DNA of 8,541 bases, taken from NCBI GenBank assembly GCA_023388385.1, contig JAEWGK010000040.1, forward strand, positions 1 to 8,541, in the 5' to 3' direction. The stretch is from Actinomycetes bacterium (lineage in GTDB: Bacteria > Actinomycetota > Actinomycetes > Mycobacteriales > Mycobacteriaceae). Shown one piece after another: positions 1 to 6,608 of the stretch (position 1 is the stretch's first letter; the number at the start of each line of letters is the position of its first letter). The position numbers were made by a program, and so were the translations under genes. The notes beneath the pieces are model-generated. The model was given only the letters and a program-made list of their open reading frames with translations, did no database searches and was not told where the DNA came from.

Positions 1-272
1 CGTTGCGCGCCGCCATGCGCCGCGCGGCCGCCCGGGCCGGCGGGCCCGGCTACGGCGGGGCCCTGCGCGCCGAGCTCGACACCGTGCTCGGCACCGCCTG
101 GGATGACGCCCTGGAACCGCTGCGGCCTGGCACCGCCGGGCACCTCCCGGCCCCGGAGTGGGGCGGGCAGGACACCACGGCCCCGGAGCCCGGGCGTGAC
201 GGCCCGTGGGACGCCCGCGACGGGCAGGATGCCGCCGTCGTTCCGCTGGTCCCGCGCCGCGCCGTCATGTGA
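1..272 (+). CDS. C-terminal part of an unrecognised protein (5' end outside window)
   Basis: This frame (codons from base 3) is open from the window edge to a TGA at 270-272 and gives about 90 residues. Its third codon positions are almost all G or C, the signature of real genes here, so I take it as the 3' end of a + strand gene that starts upstream. The visible part begins with an Arg/Ala-rich stretch, then a segment reading AELDTVLGTAWDDALEPL that could form a helix, then a Gly/Pro/Asp-rich low-complexity tail. I see no membrane segment or catalytic motif and do not recognise the family. It converges on acpM with a 33-bp gap (273-305) that holds no convincing terminator. An ATG at 15 is in frame, but nothing shows it is the start. 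Confidence 0.6.
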   Translation, partial: LRAAMRRAAARAGGPGYGGALRAELDTVLGTAWDDALEPLRPGTAGHLPAPEWGGQDTTAPEPGRDGPWDARDGQDAAVVPLVPRRAVM

Positions 273-305
273 GCACGCGCACGGCGGAGGCCGCACGTCA
301 CGACG

Positions 306-671
306 TCATGCGCGACCCGACTCGACGACCGCGATGACGTCGCCGAGCGTGCGCAGACCAGCGACGTCGTCGTCCTCGAAGCGGACGCCCGTCTCCTCCT
401 CGCAGCGCACGGCCAGCTCCACCACGCCGAGGGAGTCGAGCCCCAGGTCGTCGCGGAGATCGTCGCCGGGGGAGGGGGCTTCCTCCAGGTCGTCCTCGGG
501 GATGCCCGCGACGCGCAGCAGGATGGGCGTCACCTCCGCCCGGGCGCCCGACAGGCCGTCGAGTGGTCCGGAACCGTCGCCGTGGCGGGACGCGCCGGAG
601 CCGCCCGCGGGGGCGTCGGCGCCGGCGTCGTCCAGCATCGCGGCGAGCGCGTCGCCGAGGGAGCGCGTCAT
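306..671 (-). CDS. acpM: Acyl carrier protein, AcpM-like, with N-terminal extension
   Basis: A 121-residue acyl carrier protein, which carries acyl chains as thioesters on a 4'-phosphopantetheine arm in the cytoplasm. The attachment site is clear: DDLGLDSLGVVEL places the modified Ser at residue 80, followed by the acidic helix II typical of ACPs (AVRCEEETGV). The ACP domain covers about residues 44-118. The first 43 or so residues are a Gly/Ala/Asp-rich extension, so the protein is longer than a usual ACP of 75-100 residues. As I recall, mycobacterial AcpM is extended at the C-terminus instead. The ATG at 671 lies 3 nt after the aceE stop, and its ribosome site (GGAG) overlaps the end of aceE, so the two are probably translationally coupled. 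The ACP assignment is firm. The symbol rests on synteny with M. tuberculosis, where acpM lies in the same aceE neighbourhood. Its acyl substrates cannot be read from sequence. Confidence 0.9.
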   Translation of the reverse strand: MTRSLGDALAAMLDDAGADAPAGGSGASRHGDGSGPLDGLSGARAEVTPILLRVAGIPEDDLEEAPSPGDDLRDDLGLDSLGVVELAVRCEEETGVRFEDDDVAGLRTLGDVIAVVESGRA

Positions 672-674
672 GGC

Positions 675-3458
675 CTACTCCGCCCCGGAGTCCGGATCGA
701 CGTCGGACTCCTTCTTGTCGACGTGCGCGACGGCGGTCGGATCGGTGATCTTCAGCTCCTCCGCGGCCTCCGCGGCGACGGACATGTCGATGGTGCCCTC
801 GCGCGCCAGACCCATGAGCGCCGCGACGACGACGGACTCCGCGTCGATGTTGAAGAAGCGGCGGGCCCCCTCGCGGGTATCGGAGAAGCCGAAGCCGTCG
901 GCGCCGAGGACCGTGTAGTCGCCCGGGACCCACTTGCGGATCTGCTCCGGCACGGCCTTGGCGAAGTCCGTGACGGCGACGAACGGGCCGTCGGCGTCCT
1001 CCAGCACGCGCTGGACGTAGGGCTCCTCGATCTCGGCGCCCGGGTTGCGCAGGACCTCGGTCTCGCGGGCCTGGCCGTCGCGGGCCAGCTCGTTCCAGGA
1101 GGTCACGGACCAGATGGAGGCGTCGACGCCGTACTTGTCGGCGAGCAGCTCCTTCGCGCCCAGCGCCGCCTCCATGCCGATTCCCGAGGCCAGGAGGTTG
1201 ACGTGCTTGTCGCCCTCGGCGGCCTCGTACAGGTAGATGCCCTTGAGCAGGCCCTCGACGTCGAGGTCCTCCGGCGCCGCCGGCTGGGAGATCGGCTCGT
1301 TGTAGATGGTGAGGTAGTAGATGACGTTCTCGCCGCGGCCCTCGCCGTACATGCGGTCGATGCCCTCGCGGATGATGTACGCCGCCTCGTAGGCGAACGC
1401 CGGGTCGTAGGCGACGACCGACGGGTTCGTCGACGCCAGGACCGGGGAATGCCCGTCCATGTGCTGCAGGCCCTCGCCGGTCAGCGTGGTGCGGCCGGCG
1501 GTGGCGCCGAGCAGGAAGCCGCGGGCGCACTGGTCGCCCGCCAGCCACATGGAGTCGCCGGTGCGCTGGAAGCCGAACATCGAGTAGAAGATGTACAGCG
1601 GGATCATCGCCGTGCCATGCGTGGCGTAGGACGTGCCGGCGGCGACGAACGACGCCATCGAGCCGGCCTCCGAGATTCCCTCGTGCAGGATCTGGCCGTT
1701 GTCGGCCTCCTTGTACGACAGCATGAGGTCGTTGTCGACCGGCGTGTAGTTCTGGCCCTGCGGGTTGTAGATCTTCAGCGTCGGGAACCAGGAGTCCATG
1801 CCGAAGGTGCGGGCCTCGTCCGGGATGATCGGGACGAAGCGCTCCTTGAGATCCTTGTCGCGCATGAGGTCCTTGAAGATGCGGACCACGGCCATCGTCG
1901 TGGCGACCTTCTGCTTGCCGGAGCCCTTCAGCATGTTCTTCAGGGCGTCCATGCCCGGCACCGTCAGCGGCTCGTAGGACGTGCGGCGCTCCGGCAGGAA
2001 GCCGCCGAGCTCCTTGCGGCGCTCCAGGAGATACTTGATCTCCTCGGAGTCCGGGCCCGGGTTGTAGTACGGCGGCAGGTACGGGTCCTTCTCCAGCTCC
2101 TCGTCGGAGATCGGGATGTCCTGCTTGTCGCGGAAGATCTTCAGATCGTCGAGCGTCAGCTTCTTCATCTGGTGGGTCGCGTTGCGGCCCTCGAAGGAGT
2201 GGCCCAGGCCGTAGCCCTTGATGGTGTGGGCCAGGATGACCGTCGGCTGGCCCTTGGTCTCCAGGGCGCGCTTGTAGGCGGCGTAGAGCTTGCGGTAGTC
2301 GTGGCCGCCGCGGCGCAGCGCCCAGATCTCGTCATCCGTCCAGTCCTCGACCAGCTTCGCGACCTCGGGGTCGCGGTTGAAGAAGTGCTCGCGGACGTAG
2401 GCGCCGTCGTTGGCCTTGAACGTCTGGTAGTCGCCGTCGCCCGTGCGGTTCATCAGATCGACCAGGGCGCCGTCCTTGTCGGCCTCGAGCAGGCGGTCCC
2501 ACTCGCGACCCCACACGACCTTGATGACGTTCCAGCCGGCGCCGCGGAAGAAGCTCTCCAGCTCCTGGATGATCTGGCCGTTGCCGCGCACCGGGCCGTC
2601 GAGGCGCTGGAGGTTGCAGTTGATGACGAAGGTCAGGTTGTCCAGCTCGTTGATGGCGGCCATGTGGATGAGGCCGCGGGACTCCGGCTCGTCCATCTCG
2701 CCGTCGCCGAGGAACGCCCACACGTGCTGGTCGGAGGTGTCCTTGATGCCGCGGTCGTGCAGGTAGCGGTTGAAGCGGGCCTGGTAGATGGCGTCCATCG
2801 GGCCGAGGCCCATCGACACCGTCGGGAACTCCCAGAATTCCGGCATTCCGTGCGGGTGGGGATAGGACGGCAGGCCCCCCTGTTCGCGGGACACCTCCTG
2901 GCGGAAGCCGTCGAGGTCGTCCTCCGTCAGCCGGCCCTCGAGGAATGCGCGTGCGTAGATGCCCGGCGACGCGTGGCCCTGGAAGAAGATCTGGTCGCCG
3001 CCGCCCGGGTGGTCCTTGCCGCGGAAGAAGTGGTTGAAGCCGACCTCGTACAGCGGGGCGGAGGAGGCGTAGGTGGAGATGTGGCCGCCGACGCCGATGC
3101 CCGGGCGCTGCGCGCGGTGGACCATGATGGCCGCGTTCCAGCGGATCCAACGGCGGTAGCGCTTCTCCATCGCCTCGTCGCCCGGGAAGTCCGGCTCCAT
3201 CGAGGTCGGGATGGTGTTGACGTAATCGGTGGAGGTCAGCGGCGGCAGCGGCACCCGCTTCGCCGTCGCGCGCTCCAGCAGGCGGAGCATGAGGAAGCGC
3301 GCGCGCTCCGGGCCGGCGGATTCCAGGAGGCCGTCGAAGGAGTCCATCCACTCGCGGGTCTCCTCGGGGTCGGCGTCGTTCAGGTATGACGCGACCCCGT
3401 CGCGGATGAGCGGGACGTGGGTGTCGTCCTGGTGGGCGGTATCCGGCGTGTCGGCCAT
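675..3458 (-). CDS. aceE: Pyruvate dehydrogenase E1 component, homodimeric type
   Basis: A 927-residue thiamine diphosphate enzyme that decarboxylates pyruvate and acetylates the lipoyl arm of E2. It links glycolysis to the TCA cycle and lipid synthesis. The length fits actinobacterial AceE (about 920). Visible motifs, in order: GGHIST at 125-129 with His126 of the active site; the ThDP/Mg site starting GDGE at 251-254 and ending [11 protein letters not shown] at 280-290; the mobile loop His429 in ATHQMKK; and EGISE at 593-597, whose last Glu matches the ThDP-activating Glu of the family. The C-terminal third holds the transketolase-like C domain ([15 protein letters not shown]). The ATG at 3458 has a strong ribosome site (GAGGAGGA, 5 nt upstream) and gives the usual N-terminus. 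The frame stays open to 3653, but that stretch is Arg/Pro-rich and unlike AceE. No E2 or E3 gene is nearby, as usual in corynebacteria. Confidence 0.97.
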   Translation of the reverse strand: MADTPDTAHQDDTHVPLIRDGVASYLNDADPEETREWMDSFDGLLESAGPERARFLMLRLLERATAKRVPLPPLTSTDYVNTIPTSMEPDFPGDEAMEKRYRRWIRWNAAIMVHRAQRPGIGVGGHISTYASSAPLYEVGFNHFFRGKDHPGGGDQIFFQGHASPGIYARAFLEGRLTEDDLDGFRQEVSREQGGLPSYPHPHGMPEFWEFPTVSMGLGPMDAIYQARFNRYLHDRGIKDTSDQHVWAFLGDGEMDEPESRGLIHMAAINELDNLTFVINCNLQRLDGPVRGNGQIIQELESFFRGAGWNVIKVVWGREWDRLLEADKDGALVDLMNRTGDGDYQTFKANDGAYVREHFFNRDPEVAKLVEDWTDDEIWALRRGGHDYRKLYAAYKRALETKGQPTVILAHTIKGYGLGHSFEGRNATHQMKKLTLDDLKIFRDKQDIPISDEELEKDPYLPPYYNPGPDSEEIKYLLERRKELGGFLPERRTSYEPLTVPGMDALKNMLKGSGKQKVATTMAVVRIFKDLMRDKDLKERFVPIIPDEARTFGMDSWFPTLKIYNPQGQNYTPVDNDLMLSYKEADNGQILHEGISEAGSMASFVAAGTSYATHGTAMIPLYIFYSMFGFQRTGDSMWLAGDQCARGFLLGATAGRTTLTGEGLQHMDGHSPVLASTNPSVVAYDPAFAYEAAYIIREGIDRMYGEGRGENVIYYLTIYNEPISQPAAPEDLDVEGLLKGIYLYEAAEGDKHVNLLASGIGMEAALGAKELLADKYGVDASIWSVTSWNELARDGQARETEVLRNPGAEIEEPYVQRVLEDADGPFVAVTDFAKAVPEQIRKWVPGDYTVLGADGFGFSDTREGARRFFNIDAESVVVAALMGLAREGTIDMSVAAEAAEELKITDPTAVAHVDKKESDVDPDSGAE

Positions 3459-3505
3459 GGTTCCTCCTCGGTTCAGCGGAGGCGGGGCCGGGCGCGGCCG
3501 GTCCC

Positions 3506-3521
3506 GCAAGGTTTCCCTTGC
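3506..3521. promoter_or_regulatory. Inverted repeat near the aceE promoter, candidate operator
   Basis: GCAAGG-TTTC-CCTTGC is a perfect 6-bp inverted repeat around 4 nt. It lies just downstream of the candidate aceE -10. Read on the - strand, the region around its inner half (complement of 3503-3515) contains AAACCTTGC, close to the AAACTTTGC core I recall for RamB. It could be an operator. If transcription starts further upstream, it could instead be a small hairpin with a GAAA loop in the aceE leader. Confidence 0.35.
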
Positions 3522-3522
3522 C

Positions 3523-3528
3523 ATGGTA
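3523..3528 (-). promoter_or_regulatory. Candidate -10 element for aceE (TACCAT)
   Basis: The - strand reads TACCAT, fitting the actinobacterial TANNNT pattern. It would start transcription near 3516 and give a leader of about 58 nt before the aceE ATG. The -35 region (around 3546-3551) is weak, which is common in corynebacteria. The call rests on one hexamer and its position. Confidence 0.35.
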
Positions 3529-3669
3529 CGGAGGGACCCGACACGCGGCACGGATCGTGCCGGAGGGCGGAGGTGCATCCCAGCGGTCGTGGACATGTCA
3601 CCCGGGATGCGGGCTGACGTGTGCGCTGGGGATTCCCGTCCCGGACCCACCATCGGCGGCCCGACGCGG

Positions 3670-3675
3670 TAAACT
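3670..3675 (+). promoter_or_regulatory. Candidate -10 element for the DUF3052 gene (TAAACT)
   Basis: TAAACT fits TANNNT and stands out in very GC-rich surroundings. Transcription would start near 3682, giving a leader of about 77 nt before the GTG at 3759. No good -35 is visible at 17-18 bp. The hexamer overlaps an AAACTTT stretch that resembles half of a RamB site. Confidence 0.4.
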
Positions 3676-3758
3676 TTCGCGCAGCAACCGAGAGACCGGG
3701 CCCCGCCGACCGCGGCCGGGGACCCGGCGACACCGTCTTTTCGAGGAGGACGACGAAC

Positions 3759-4178
3759 GTGGGCGACGCCTCTGGCGCTGGCCGGAACATCCCGGGAAAG
3801 CTGGGCCTGGAGAAGGGCCAGCGGGTCCAGGAGGTCGGGTGGGACACCGACTGCGACAGCTCCATCAGCGAGGAGATCGAGAACTTTCTGGGTGAGGACC
3901 TCATCGAGGAAGACACCGACGAGGTCGTCGACGTCATCCTCCTGTGGTGGCGTGAGGAGGACGGCGATCTGGTCGACGGGCTCGTCGACGTCACCCGCCC
4001 GATGGACGAGGACGGCTGCATCTGGCTGCTGACCCCGGGCGCTGGCCGCCCGGGCGCCGTCGACCCCGGCGTGATCGACGAGTCGGCGCAGCTGGCGGGC
4101 CTCACCGGCACCTCCGCCATCCGCCTCGGAGAGTGGCAGGGCAATCGCCTTGTCCCGCGCGGCGCGAAGCGCCAGTAG
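3759..4178 (+). CDS. DUF3052 family protein (Rv2239c-like)
   Basis: A 139-residue, acidic, soluble protein of unknown function, of the DUF3052 family found in actinobacteria. The conserved features I recognise are VGWDTD near residues 26-31, a strongly acidic helix ([15 protein letters not shown]), LLWWR at 61-65 followed by GDLVDGLVD, and [10 protein letters not shown] at 88-97. The C-terminal [18 protein letters not shown] resembles the family end. There is no signal peptide or membrane segment. The GTG at 3759 is chosen because GAGGAGGA lies 8 nt upstream and the family N-terminus begins here. The frame extends upstream to an ATG at 3621, but the added residues are Arg/Pro-rich noise. M. 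tuberculosis keeps its homologue between the aceE and cobD genes too, so the position is old. I can state no biochemical role. Confidence 0.9.
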   Translation: MGDASGAGRNIPGKLGLEKGQRVQEVGWDTDCDSSISEEIENFLGEDLIEEDTDEVVDVILLWWREEDGDLVDGLVDVTRPMDEDGCIWLLTPGAGRPGAVDPGVIDESAQLAGLTGTSAIRLGEWQGNRLVPRGAKRQ

Positions 4179-4188
4179 CGCGACCCGC

Positions 4189-4203
4189 GCCCCGTTCCGG
4201 GGC
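4189..4203 (+). terminator. Weak hairpin after the DUF3052 gene
   Basis: GCCCCG-TTC-CGGGGC forms a perfect 6-bp stem with a 3-nt loop, starting 10 nt after the DUF3052 stop. No T-run follows, so it is at best a weak or factor-assisted terminator. Read-through into the tRNA is possible. Confidence 0.35.
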
Positions 4204-4216
4204 CCGCGTGGCCCTG

Positions 4217-4225
4217 TGCTACGGT
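4217..4225 (+). promoter_or_regulatory. Extended -10 promoter for tRNA-Val (TGCTACGGT)
   Basis: TACGGT fits TANNNT and is preceded by TGn, making an extended -10, which tolerates the poor -35 here. Transcription would start near 4232, leaving about 44 nt of 5' leader for RNase P to remove. It is the only good promoter I see before cobD. Confidence 0.45.
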
Positions 4226-4275
4226 TTCCTGGTTCACCGTTCGGCGCCGAGCAGTCGGTTTTCCACCGGTGACCG

Positions 4276-4347
4276 GCGGCGATAGCTCAGTGGTAGAGCA
4301 CTGGTTTTACACACCAGCGGTCGGGGGTTCGACACCCTCTCGCCGCA
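4276..4347 (+). tRNA. tRNA-Val (anticodon UAC)
   Basis: The 72-nt sequence folds into a full cloverleaf. The acceptor stem GCGGCGA/TCGCCGC has 7 perfect pairs. The D stem is GCTC/GAGC with a short loop. The anticodon stem CTGGT/ACCAG holds the loop TTTACAC, with anticodon TAC at 4308-4310. The variable loop has 5 nt, and the T stem GGGGG/CCCTC (one G-U pair) closes the loop TTCGACA. The discriminator is A4347, and the CCA end is not encoded (CGA follows). The anticodon reads GUA and, with a modified U34, other Val codons. The gene ends 17 nt before cobD. Confidence 0.97.
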
Positions 4348-4364
4348 CGAGGGGAGCCCCGTCC

Positions 4365-5420
4365 ATGACCGGATCGCGACGATCCCCCGCCCGCCCGAAC
4401 GCGGCGGCGCGGCGCATGGCGGGGCTCCTCGCGGGCTTTGCGGCGGATCGCGCATTCGGCGACCCGTCCCGCGCCCATCCGGTCGCCATGTTCGGCACGT
4501 GGGCGACGTGGCTGCGCCGCCGTATGCACCGCGATTCCCGGGCCGCGGGCGCCGCCTACGTCGCCGCCGCGGTTATCCCGCCCGTCGCCGCCTCGTGGTG
4601 GCTGTCCCGCAGGCTGCCCGCCGTCGCCCTCGCCGCCGCGACGTGGGCGGCGCTTGGTGGCACGACGCTGGCCCGCACCGGCGAACGGATGGCCCGTCGC
4701 CTCGACGCGGTGGGGGAGCCGGGGCCAGGCAGCACCGCGGGGGAGGAGGCTCCCGCCGACGCGGACGTGGCCCTCGACCGCGCCCGCGAACTCGTCCCGT
4801 GGCTGTGCTCCCGCGATCCCTCGGCGCTCGACGCCCCGGGCATCGCGCGCGCGACGGTCGAGTCCCTGGCGGAGAACACCTCCGACGCCGTCACCGGCAC
4901 GCTGTTCTGGGGCGCGATGGCCGGGGCGCCGGGCGTCGTCATGCACCGCTGCATCAACACGCTCGACGCGATGGTCGGCTACCGCACGCCCGAGTACCGG
5001 AACTTCGGCTGGGCCGCGGCGCGCCTCGATGACGTGGTCAACTGGGTGCCTGCCCGCCTCACCGGCATGGCGACGGTCGCCGCCGGGCCCGACCGCCCCG
5101 GCGCCGCCCGCGCGTGGCGCCACGACGCCGCGAAGCACCCGAGCCCGAACGCCGGCGTGCCGGAGTCGACGGCGGCCGGCGCGCTGGGCGTCACGCTCGG
5201 CGGTGCGACGGTGTACGCGGGCGGGATGGAGGAGCGCCCGAGGCTTGGCGACGGCCCCGCCCCCGGCGTCCCCGACGTCCGCCGCGCCGTGCGGCTCACC
5301 CGCCGGGTGCAGGACATCGCCGCCGTGATGACGGTGGCGCCGGTGGCCGCCGCGGCCCTGGCCGGGGTGCTGCGCCGCGGGTGTGAACGCCGGCGGGCGA
5401 GGAGAGCCCGCCGCCGCTAG
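4365..5420 (+). CDS. cobD: Adenosylcobinamide-phosphate synthase (CobD/CbiB)
   Basis: A 351-residue membrane protein that joins aminopropanol or its phosphate to adenosylcobyric acid in cobamide synthesis or salvage. Family motifs are all visible: DRAFGDPSRAHPVAMFG at 28-44, ESLAENTSD at 166-174, NTLDAMVGYR at 198-207, LDDVVNWVPARL at 221-232, and HPSPNAGVPESTAAGALG at 258-275. Hydrophobic segments lie near 62-80, 84-102, 176-193 and 317-330. A Gly/Glu-rich insert occupies about 117-133. The ATG at 4365 has AGGGGAG 8 nt upstream and directly after the tRNA. The frame open before it runs through the tRNA and is not coding. There is no room for a separate promoter, so cobD is probably transcribed with tRNA-Val. 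Its TAG overlaps the SURF1 stop. The symbol follows the actinobacterial usage; the enteric name is cbiB. No other cob gene is in the window. Confidence 0.95.
   Translation: MTGSRRSPARPNAAARRMAGLLAGFAADRAFGDPSRAHPVAMFGTWATWLRRRMHRDSRAAGAAYVAAAVIPPVAASWWLSRRLPAVALAAATWAALGGTTLARTGERMARRLDAVGEPGPGSTAGEEAPADADVALDRARELVPWLCSRDPSALDAPGIARATVESLAENTSDAVTGTLFWGAMAGAPGVVMHRCINTLDAMVGYRTPEYRNFGWAAARLDDVVNWVPARLTGMATVAAGPDRPGAARAWRHDAAKHPSPNAGVPESTAAGALGVTLGGATVYAGGMEERPRLGDGPAPGVPDVRRAVRLTRRVQDIAAVMTVAPVAAAALAGVLRRGCERRRARRARRR
5391..5413. terminator. GC-rich hairpin at the cobD/SURF1 convergence
   Basis: CGGCGGGC and GCCCGCCG form a perfect 8-bp stem around a 7-nt loop. It lies 4 nt before the cobD stop and just after the SURF1 stop on the other strand. 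No T-run follows on either side. With no intergenic space, this is the best candidate for ending both transcripts, but a codon-driven GC-rich repeat is also possible. Confidence 0.35.
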
Positions 5421-6424
5421 AAACGGTCGCGCCGACGGCGGCTGCGCTGCAGATCGAGGTTGTGGCCGGATTCGCCGTAGCGGCGGGCGAGGCGACGGGC
5501 GCGCTCGGCCTCGGCGGCCTCCTCGGCCGTCAGCTCCGGCCCGTCGGCCGAGGCGGCGCCGTCCGCCGGGTCGGCGGGTTCCGCCGCGGCGCCGGGGGCG
5601 GGGCTGACGCGGGAAACGCCGTCACGGCCCTGCGGAGGCCCGTTGCCGACGGCCACCTGGCGCAGGAACTCCTCGTGCTCCTCCTGTTCCTCGCGCTCAC
5701 GGCGGCGTTCCCGGATCTCGGCGAACACGAACCACGCGACGGCTGCCGGGGCGGCGATGCCGAAGAAGATCCACTGGATGCCGTAGGACAGGTACGGGCC
5801 CGACGTCAGCTGGGGCAGGGGGATGGGCAGGAGCGACCCCGGCTGATCCTCGGCCAGCTGCAGCCAGTCGTGGTCCAGCCCGACGCCGAGCAGCCCGGAG
5901 ATCTGGTCGGTGGAGATGCCGTAGACCTGGATCGGGTCCTCGTCGGCGATGGGGGCGCGGTCCGGATCGATCTCGTTCATCCGGGCGTATGCCTTCAGCT
6001 CGACCTCGCCCGACGGCGCGGGCTCGTAGTCCGGCACGTTGCCGTCGGTGGGGTGCGCCCAGCCGCGGTTGACCAGGATCTCCCGCCCGTCGTCGGTGCG
6101 GAAGACGGTGAGCACCTGCATGGCCGGCGTTTGGTCGACGGGGCGGTTGCGCAGCACGACCTCGCGGTCCGGCTCGTAGGAGCCGCGGACGATGACGCGC
6201 CGCCACTCGTCGTCGTGGTGGATCCGGCCGTCGTGGAAGATCTCCGACGCCGGCACGGGGTCCGTCTCGAACGCCTCCTCCAGCTGATGGTTGCGCGCCT
6301 GCACCGCCTCGTTCTTGCCCAGCTGCCAGGGCGCCAGAACAGTGAAGGCGAGGTAGGCGAACGCGATGGCGACGACCGCGGCCAGCACCCAGCCGGGGGT
6401 CAGGAACGTCCGCATCCGCTTCAT
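5417..6424 (-). CDS. SURF1 family cytochrome oxidase assembly protein
   Basis: A 335-residue membrane protein of the SURF1 family, which helps assemble aa3-type cytochrome c oxidase, probably at the heme a step. It has the family plan: an N-terminal membrane helix at about 11-31 ending in APWQLGK; a large extracytoplasmic domain with LRNRPVDQTPAMQVLTVF and ILVNRGW motifs; then YGIQWIFFG leading into a second helix at about 216-237. The last 98 residues are an unusual charged tail, Glu/Arg-rich, then Pro/Ala-rich, then Arg-rich at the end; the family norm is about 230-270 residues. The ATG at 6424 is chosen because the helix follows directly. A GTG at 6427 is a close alternative. GGTGGGG upstream could serve as ribosome site, or the mRNA could be leaderless. 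M. tuberculosis keeps its homologue (Rv2235) next to ptpA. Confidence 0.93.
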   Translation of the reverse strand: MKRMRTFLTPGWVLAAVVAIAFAYLAFTVLAPWQLGKNEAVQARNHQLEEAFETDPVPASEIFHDGRIHHDDEWRRVIVRGSYEPDREVVLRNRPVDQTPAMQVLTVFRTDDGREILVNRGWAHPTDGNVPDYEPAPSGEVELKAYARMNEIDPDRAPIADEDPIQVYGISTDQISGLLGVGLDHDWLQLAEDQPGSLLPIPLPQLTSGPYLSYGIQWIFFGIAAPAAVAWFVFAEIRERRREREEQEEHEEFLRQVAVGNGPPQGRDGVSRVSPAPGAAAEPADPADGAASADGPELTAEEAAEAERARRLARRYGESGHNLDLQRSRRRRDRF

Positions 6425-6434
6425 CACGTTCCCC

Positions 6435-6440
6435 ACCTTA
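6435..6440 (-). promoter_or_regulatory. Candidate -10 element for SURF1 (TAAGGT), possibly leaderless
   Basis: The - strand reads TAAGGT, fitting TANNNT. A start 7 nt downstream would fall at about 6428, at or next to the GTG at 6427, so the mRNA could be leaderless. The -35 is poor. The same bases supply part of the GGTGGGG that could act as a ribosome site if transcription starts further upstream. Confidence 0.35.
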
Positions 6441-6508
6441 GCGCCGGGCTCGACACATGAGGACCGCGCGCCACCCCGCGGAATACCGGTCCGCCGGACG
6501 CCCGGGAG

Positions 6509-6514
6509 TAGAAT
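6509..6514 (+). promoter_or_regulatory. Candidate -10 element for the GtrA gene (TAGAAT)
   Basis: TAGAAT matches 5 of 6 bases of TATAAT and is the most AT-rich patch in the 184-bp spacer between SURF1 and the GtrA gene. Transcription would start near 6521, giving a leader of about 88 nt. No clear -35 is visible at 17 bp. Confidence 0.45.
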
Positions 6515-6608
6515 TGTCCGGAACGCCGGGGTCGACGGCATCCCCCGGTGCGCGTCCGGCCGCGCCGGAAGACGGCCCCGATGCCGCAGACCCGTGGAGT
6601 GGAAACCC

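Larger units (their letters stand above)
3459..3758. other. Divergent intergenic control region, aceE / DUF3052
   Basis: About 300 bp without a credible gene separates the two divergent starts. It holds ribosome sites at both ends (for aceE, the complement of 3462-3469; for DUF3052, 3743-3750), a -10-like hexamer for each direction, an inverted repeat beside the aceE -10, and two stretches resembling the corynebacterial RamB motif. The frames open through it are extensions of the flanking genes or shadows with unusual composition. Confidence 0.75.

Noticed and set aside
273..305. Possible terminator between the first gene and acpM
   Set aside because: Only a 4-bp stem (GCGG-AGG-CCGC) without a T-run is visible, which is expected by chance at this GC content.
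298..1548. A 416-codon open frame on the - strand overlapping acpM and aceE
   Set aside because: It is a frame shadow of aceE and acpM, extremely rich in Arg, Gly and Pro with no domain.
582..3389. A 935-codon open frame on the + strand, opposite aceE
   Set aside because: It lies wholly antisense to acpM/aceE, whose product is unmistakable. Its Val/Leu/Arg/Asp-rich monotony is typical of the complement of a GC-rich gene, and no ribosome site or family motif is seen.
3589..3601. Possible GlxR (CRP-like) site, GTGG-ACATG-TCAC, upstream of aceE
   Set aside because: The half-sites are 5 nt apart instead of the 6 in the usual TGTGA-N6-TCACA pattern, and the first half is imperfect. The exact palindrome covers only GACATGTC (8 bp).
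3459..3653. Upstream extension of aceE to the ATG at 3653
   Set aside because: The added 65 residues are Arg/Pro-rich and unlike AceE, while the ATG at 3458 has a strong ribosome site and gives the normal family length.
4348..4364. Integration (att) site at the tRNA-Val 3' end
   Set aside because: No integrase, no repeat of the tRNA 3' end and no foreign genes follow; cobD is a core gene.
4287..5138. A 283-codon open frame on the - strand opposite cobD and the tRNA
   Set aside because: It runs antisense through the tRNA and through well-conserved cobD, and its composition is Arg/Gly/Pro-rich noise.
5462..6460. A 332-codon open frame on the + strand opposite SURF1
   Set aside because: It is antisense to a recognisable SURF1 gene and has no family motif or ribosome site.
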